Shown in pieces: positions 7,191 through 9,066 of a DNA stretch of 9,066 nt. The stretch comes from Candidatus Coatesiibacteriota bacterium (GTDB lineage: Bacteria > RBG-13-66-14), in NCBI GenBank assembly GCA_014728185.1, contig WJMB01000383.1, positions 1 through 9,066 of the forward strand. Reading direction: 5' to 3'. The position numbers and the translations under genes are program-made. The notes beneath the pieces were generated by a model. That model did no database searches. It had not been told where the DNA came from and worked only from the letters and a program-made list of their open reading frames with translations. Position 1 is the stretch's first letter. Each line of letters opens with the position of its first letter.

Positions 7191-7379
7191 CTAGGGAATA
7201 TCGTCGGTTTCCAGGATAAACATCGCCGCCATACGTACCTTGGAGATCACGTCGGGATCGTCGGGGATCTCCTTGGCCTCGGGACGCGTGATCTTGGTGA
7301 CCATCGCCAAGCGCATCACGTCGATGAATTTGCCCTTCTCCCGAACAAAGTCGTAGATCTGGGCGATCTTCTCTCCCAT
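7191..7379 (-). CDS. Small conserved-looking protein, first gene of the V4R operon, function unknown
   Basis: I do not recognise a family. The product has 62 residues, mixed charged and helical (IAQIYDFVREKG, FIDVMRLAMVTKI, ISKVRMAAMFILET), with no Cys, signal peptide or membrane segment. Its reality is supported by a very strong ribosome binding site (AAGGAGG, about five bases before ATG 7379) and by natural amino acid composition. It also ends just 15 bases before the next gene of the same strand. A longer overlapping frame in this area (7168-7482) has an Arg/Asp-rich, implausible translation and was not used. Its position suggests a partner or small regulator of the two V4R proteins. Confidence 0.68.
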   Translation of the reverse strand: MGEKIAQIYDFVREKGKFIDVMRLAMVTKITRPEAKEIPDDPDVISKVRMAAMFILETDDIP

Positions 7380-7388
7380 ACATCCTCC

Positions 7389-7448
7389 TTAGTGGCTCAA
7401 TCCGCTCCTGCGGCGAGCTCTGGGTCGATTCACGCTGGTTGATTTCAT
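7389..7448 (-). CDS. Possible 19-residue leader peptide upstream of the V4R operon
   Basis: ATG 7448 has GGAG five bases upstream (GGAGAGGCT-ATG). It opens a 19-codon frame encoding MKSTSVNRPRARRRSGLSH, ending in TAA directly against the GGAGG of the 62-aa gene. Five of residues 8-14 are Arg. The minus-strand RNA can form a CCGC-AGGA-GCGG hairpin extended by GCTC/GAGC (7395-7418) across its end. This layout is typical of translated leaders that control ribosome access to the next gene. The ORF is short and could be chance. Confidence 0.3.
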   Translation of the reverse strand: MKSTSVNRPRARRRSGLSH

Positions 7449-7553
7449 AGCCTCTCCACGTTGACAGCAACGGGCCGGCCAAACGAGACCGCCTTTGATA
7501 ACCAAGGGTTTCGACGGCCTCGGACGTTTATTGAATGCTGATTCCAAAATAGA

Positions 7554-7582
7554 AGTATAGTCGCAAAAACACAGTTAAGCCA
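7554..7582 (-). promoter_or_regulatory. Weak candidate promoter for the V4R operon
   Basis: On the minus strand TATACT (7559-7554) matches the -10 consensus at five of six bases. A 17-bp spacer separates it from TGGCTT (7582-7577), which is a poor -35. It would give a leader of roughly 165 nt containing the 19-codon ORF. The gene orientation and the lack of anything better nearby are the main support. Confidence 0.2.
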
Positions 7583-8837
7583 TGTTCCTTATGCGACGCA
7601 TCGAGTCCGTCTGAGGTGCAGATTGCGTTAAAAGCACCCGGCGGCTTTGCCGGAATGCGCGGAGCTGTGTAGACTCATTCTCATCAACGGCAAGATGAGT
7701 CGGTTAAGCAAAAAGGAAGGGGATCACTTAATGGTCACGGACCATGGTGTTACTGGATAACGCTCTGAGACATGCAGTCAGCAGGCAATCGGATGTGCAC
7801 ATCGAGCGAGCCGCTTGTGGCAGGTACGTGGATTCTCACATTCCCGGGATACCCTGACGGCGTCACGAAGCTCCATTATCAACTGCCTGGCGCAACGGGC
7901 TTCGATGACGATTCATCAATGATAAGCAACCAATTATCATGCATATATAACTAGCAGTCGCCGAGGGGTTGAGTTGGCAGGCCAAGCATCATTCGGCATA
8001 GCCTCGTATCAGCAGCTTTTTTGAGGTGGGGCGGTGTTTCGAGTTGAAGTTGGCTGGTCCGAGGTCGCGTGTGATGCCAAAGGAGGATTCGCGGATCTCC
8101 CCCGGGCGGCCTTGTCACAACACCTCTGCTCCTGTTTACGCACTCCTCGGCGTCCCGGTCGGTTACTCTCGGGTCGTCAACGACCAACCAGCCATCGCGG
8201 GCTCTCTCTCTGTACTGAAGAGTGTTCCGGGATGCGGCCCCAGGTGATTCATTACTGATGCTTGTCTGGCTGATCCAAGGGCTGGAACCAACCCACAGCC
8301 AGCTTTCAATCGGGCCTTCGCTGATTGAAGCCGGCGGACCAACGGGCGGGATAACCGTCTTTCAGCCTGCCATGGCGCTGAGTATCTAGACCAAGGAACG
8401 GCACTAAGTACAAGATACGGCCACGCCACAAGGCGGCTGCCGGGATGGGACGGCATGTTGCGTAATACTGCCTTGGGGATCGTATACCCTGTTCGGACCG
8501 GGTTGTGTTTGTAATCCGCTGATAATACGCGTGTAGTAGCAGATGAACCTGTCATTTATCAGCAGTTAACAAGTGCGGCGCGAAGGGGCCTGCTTGATGG
8601 ATAATCTGCCCTGTATAATTGCTGGCAAAGAACGACCACCCGATTGCCGCCCGACTCATAGCTGCCCCAATATCGAGTAACAAGACGGTTCATGATCGTA
8701 TCGGGATTCAAGCCGAACGCGACTACTCACCCACCACTTGCTCGTGAAGCTCTCTCGATCAGCCCTGTTTTGATCCGATCACGTTTTGTGATGCTTAAAG
8801 GTTCTACTGCGAACGGCAGGCCCCGACCTCCAGGCCC

Positions 8838-8852
8838 AGCGGATGATCCGCT
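8838..8852. repeat. Perfect hairpin AGCGGA-TGA-TCCGCT downstream of the flavoprotein gene
   Basis: A six-base perfect inverted repeat with a three-base loop lies about 25 bases past the minus-strand stop at 8877. It has no T-run on either side, so it is not a classical terminator, but its placement fits a 3'-end structure for that transcript. Confidence 0.3.
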
Positions 8853-8876
8853 TTCAGCATTGCCATCTCAAGCCCT

Positions 8877-9066
8877 CTACCGACCGGCGGCGGCCGATTC
8901 GCCCGCGACAAACCCCGAGGACCAGGCCCATTGGAGATTGAACCCGCCGCACTCGCCGCAGATATCGAGAACCTCGCCGGCGAAGTGCAGCCCCAGCCGC
9001 AAGCGGCTCTCCAGGCGCCGCGGATCGACCTCGCCAGTGTCCACACCGCCCAGGGTGGCCGCGGCC
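8877..9066 (-). CDS. HI0933/YhiN-family NAD(P)/FAD-dependent oxidoreductase, C-terminal end (partial)
   Basis: The frame enters from the right edge at 9065 and ends at TAG 8879-8877, giving 62 residues with no start in the window. TLGGVDTGEVDPRRLES, then LHFAGEVLDICGECGGFNLQWAWSSGFVAGE closely follows the C-terminus of HI0933-like flavoproteins (E. coli YhiN, BaiN group). In that family this segment closes the FAD-binding Rossmann domain: GG-x-D marks the return to it, FAGEVLD contacts the flavin, and GG-x-N-x-Q-WA-x-SSG is the family signature. The flavin chemistry is known for few members, so the substrate is not stated. A different frame in the same place (8804-9046) is a shadow. Confidence 0.9.
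   Translation of the reverse strand, partial: AAATLGGVDTGEVDPRRLESRLRLGLHFAGEVLDICGECGGFNLQWAWSSGFVAGESAAAGR

Larger units (their letters stand above)
7449..8876. other. Long region without a recognisable gene
   Basis: Apart from the putative promoter region of the V4R operon, I see no gene here. Open frames (7772-7954 plus; 7951-8187, 8163-8555 minus; 8026-8247 and 8034-8258 plus) lack good ribosome binding sites, and their translations match nothing I know. Small structures are present. These include CCGGC/GCCGG (7638-7653), GACTCAT/ATGAGTC separated by 16 nt (7672-7701), GGTCG-TCAA-CGACC (8172-8185), a perfect TATAAT on the plus strand (8614-8619) and ATCAC/GTGAT (8778-8792). I looked for tRNA, tmRNA, RNase P RNA, rRNA and group II intron landmarks and found none. 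It may be decayed mobile or genic DNA, or an unrecognised structured RNA. Confidence 0.55.

Noticed and set aside
7168..7482. 104-aa minus-strand frame overlapping the 62-aa gene
   Set aside because: Arg/Asp-rich unnatural translation in a shadow frame; the 62-aa frame has the ribosome binding site and fits the operon spacing.
7574..7709. Two GTTAAGC sequences resembling integron attC core sites
   Set aside because: Both are in the same orientation and no complementary RYYYAAC partner is present at attC spacing.
8163..8555. 130-aa minus-strand open frame, also considered as part of a group II intron or structured RNA
   Set aside because: No recognisable protein motif, no ribosome binding site, and no domain V or GUGYG boundary seen.

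Overview
The window looks like a GC-rich, diderm bacterial chromosome. It encodes secreted SurA/PpiC-type chaperones with signal peptides, and most genes have strong AAGGAGG-type ribosome binding sites; two of the eight coding features begin at TTG. Proteins are rich in Glu and Arg. No rRNA, tRNA or other marker is present, so I cannot name the taxon; an uncultured, poorly sampled phylum is a guess only.

Layout from left to right: (1) 1-546, the remains of an IS1595-family (ISXO2/IS1016-like) transposase. It runs in from the left edge, lacks most of its catalytic core, has a stop codon at the junction and has lost a catalytic Asp. (2) 547-1530, nearly 1 kb without a convincing gene, holding a small 11-bp triple tandem repeat. 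(3) 1601-5877, a plus-strand cluster of three SurA/PpiC-like genes: a 660-aa putative lipoprotein with two SurA-like modules, a 302-aa putative lipoprotein with one parvulin domain, and a 432-aa SurA-like secreted chaperone. (4) A convergent intergenic region with a bidirectional terminator hairpin and a second hairpin. (5) 6049-7379, a minus-strand operon of a 62-aa protein and two related V4R (4-vinyl reductase-type) domain proteins. The two V4R genes overlap by one base (TAATG), and a possible 19-codon leader ORF abuts the ribosome binding site of the first gene. (6) 7449-8876, about 1.4 kb with no recognisable gene. (7) 8877-9066, the C-terminal end of an HI0933/YhiN-family flavoprotein on the minus strand, running off the right edge.

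The parvulin trio probably works in the cell envelope as folding chaperones or isomerases for exported and outer-membrane proteins; only the second and third keep the conserved C-terminal parvulin histidine. The V4R operon is the most likely place for an undescribed function. It pairs one V4R protein that keeps the conserved C-x3-G-x3-C motif with a diverged partner that has lost the second cysteine, plus a small acidic partner. This suggests a small ligand- or metal-binding complex of unknown role.
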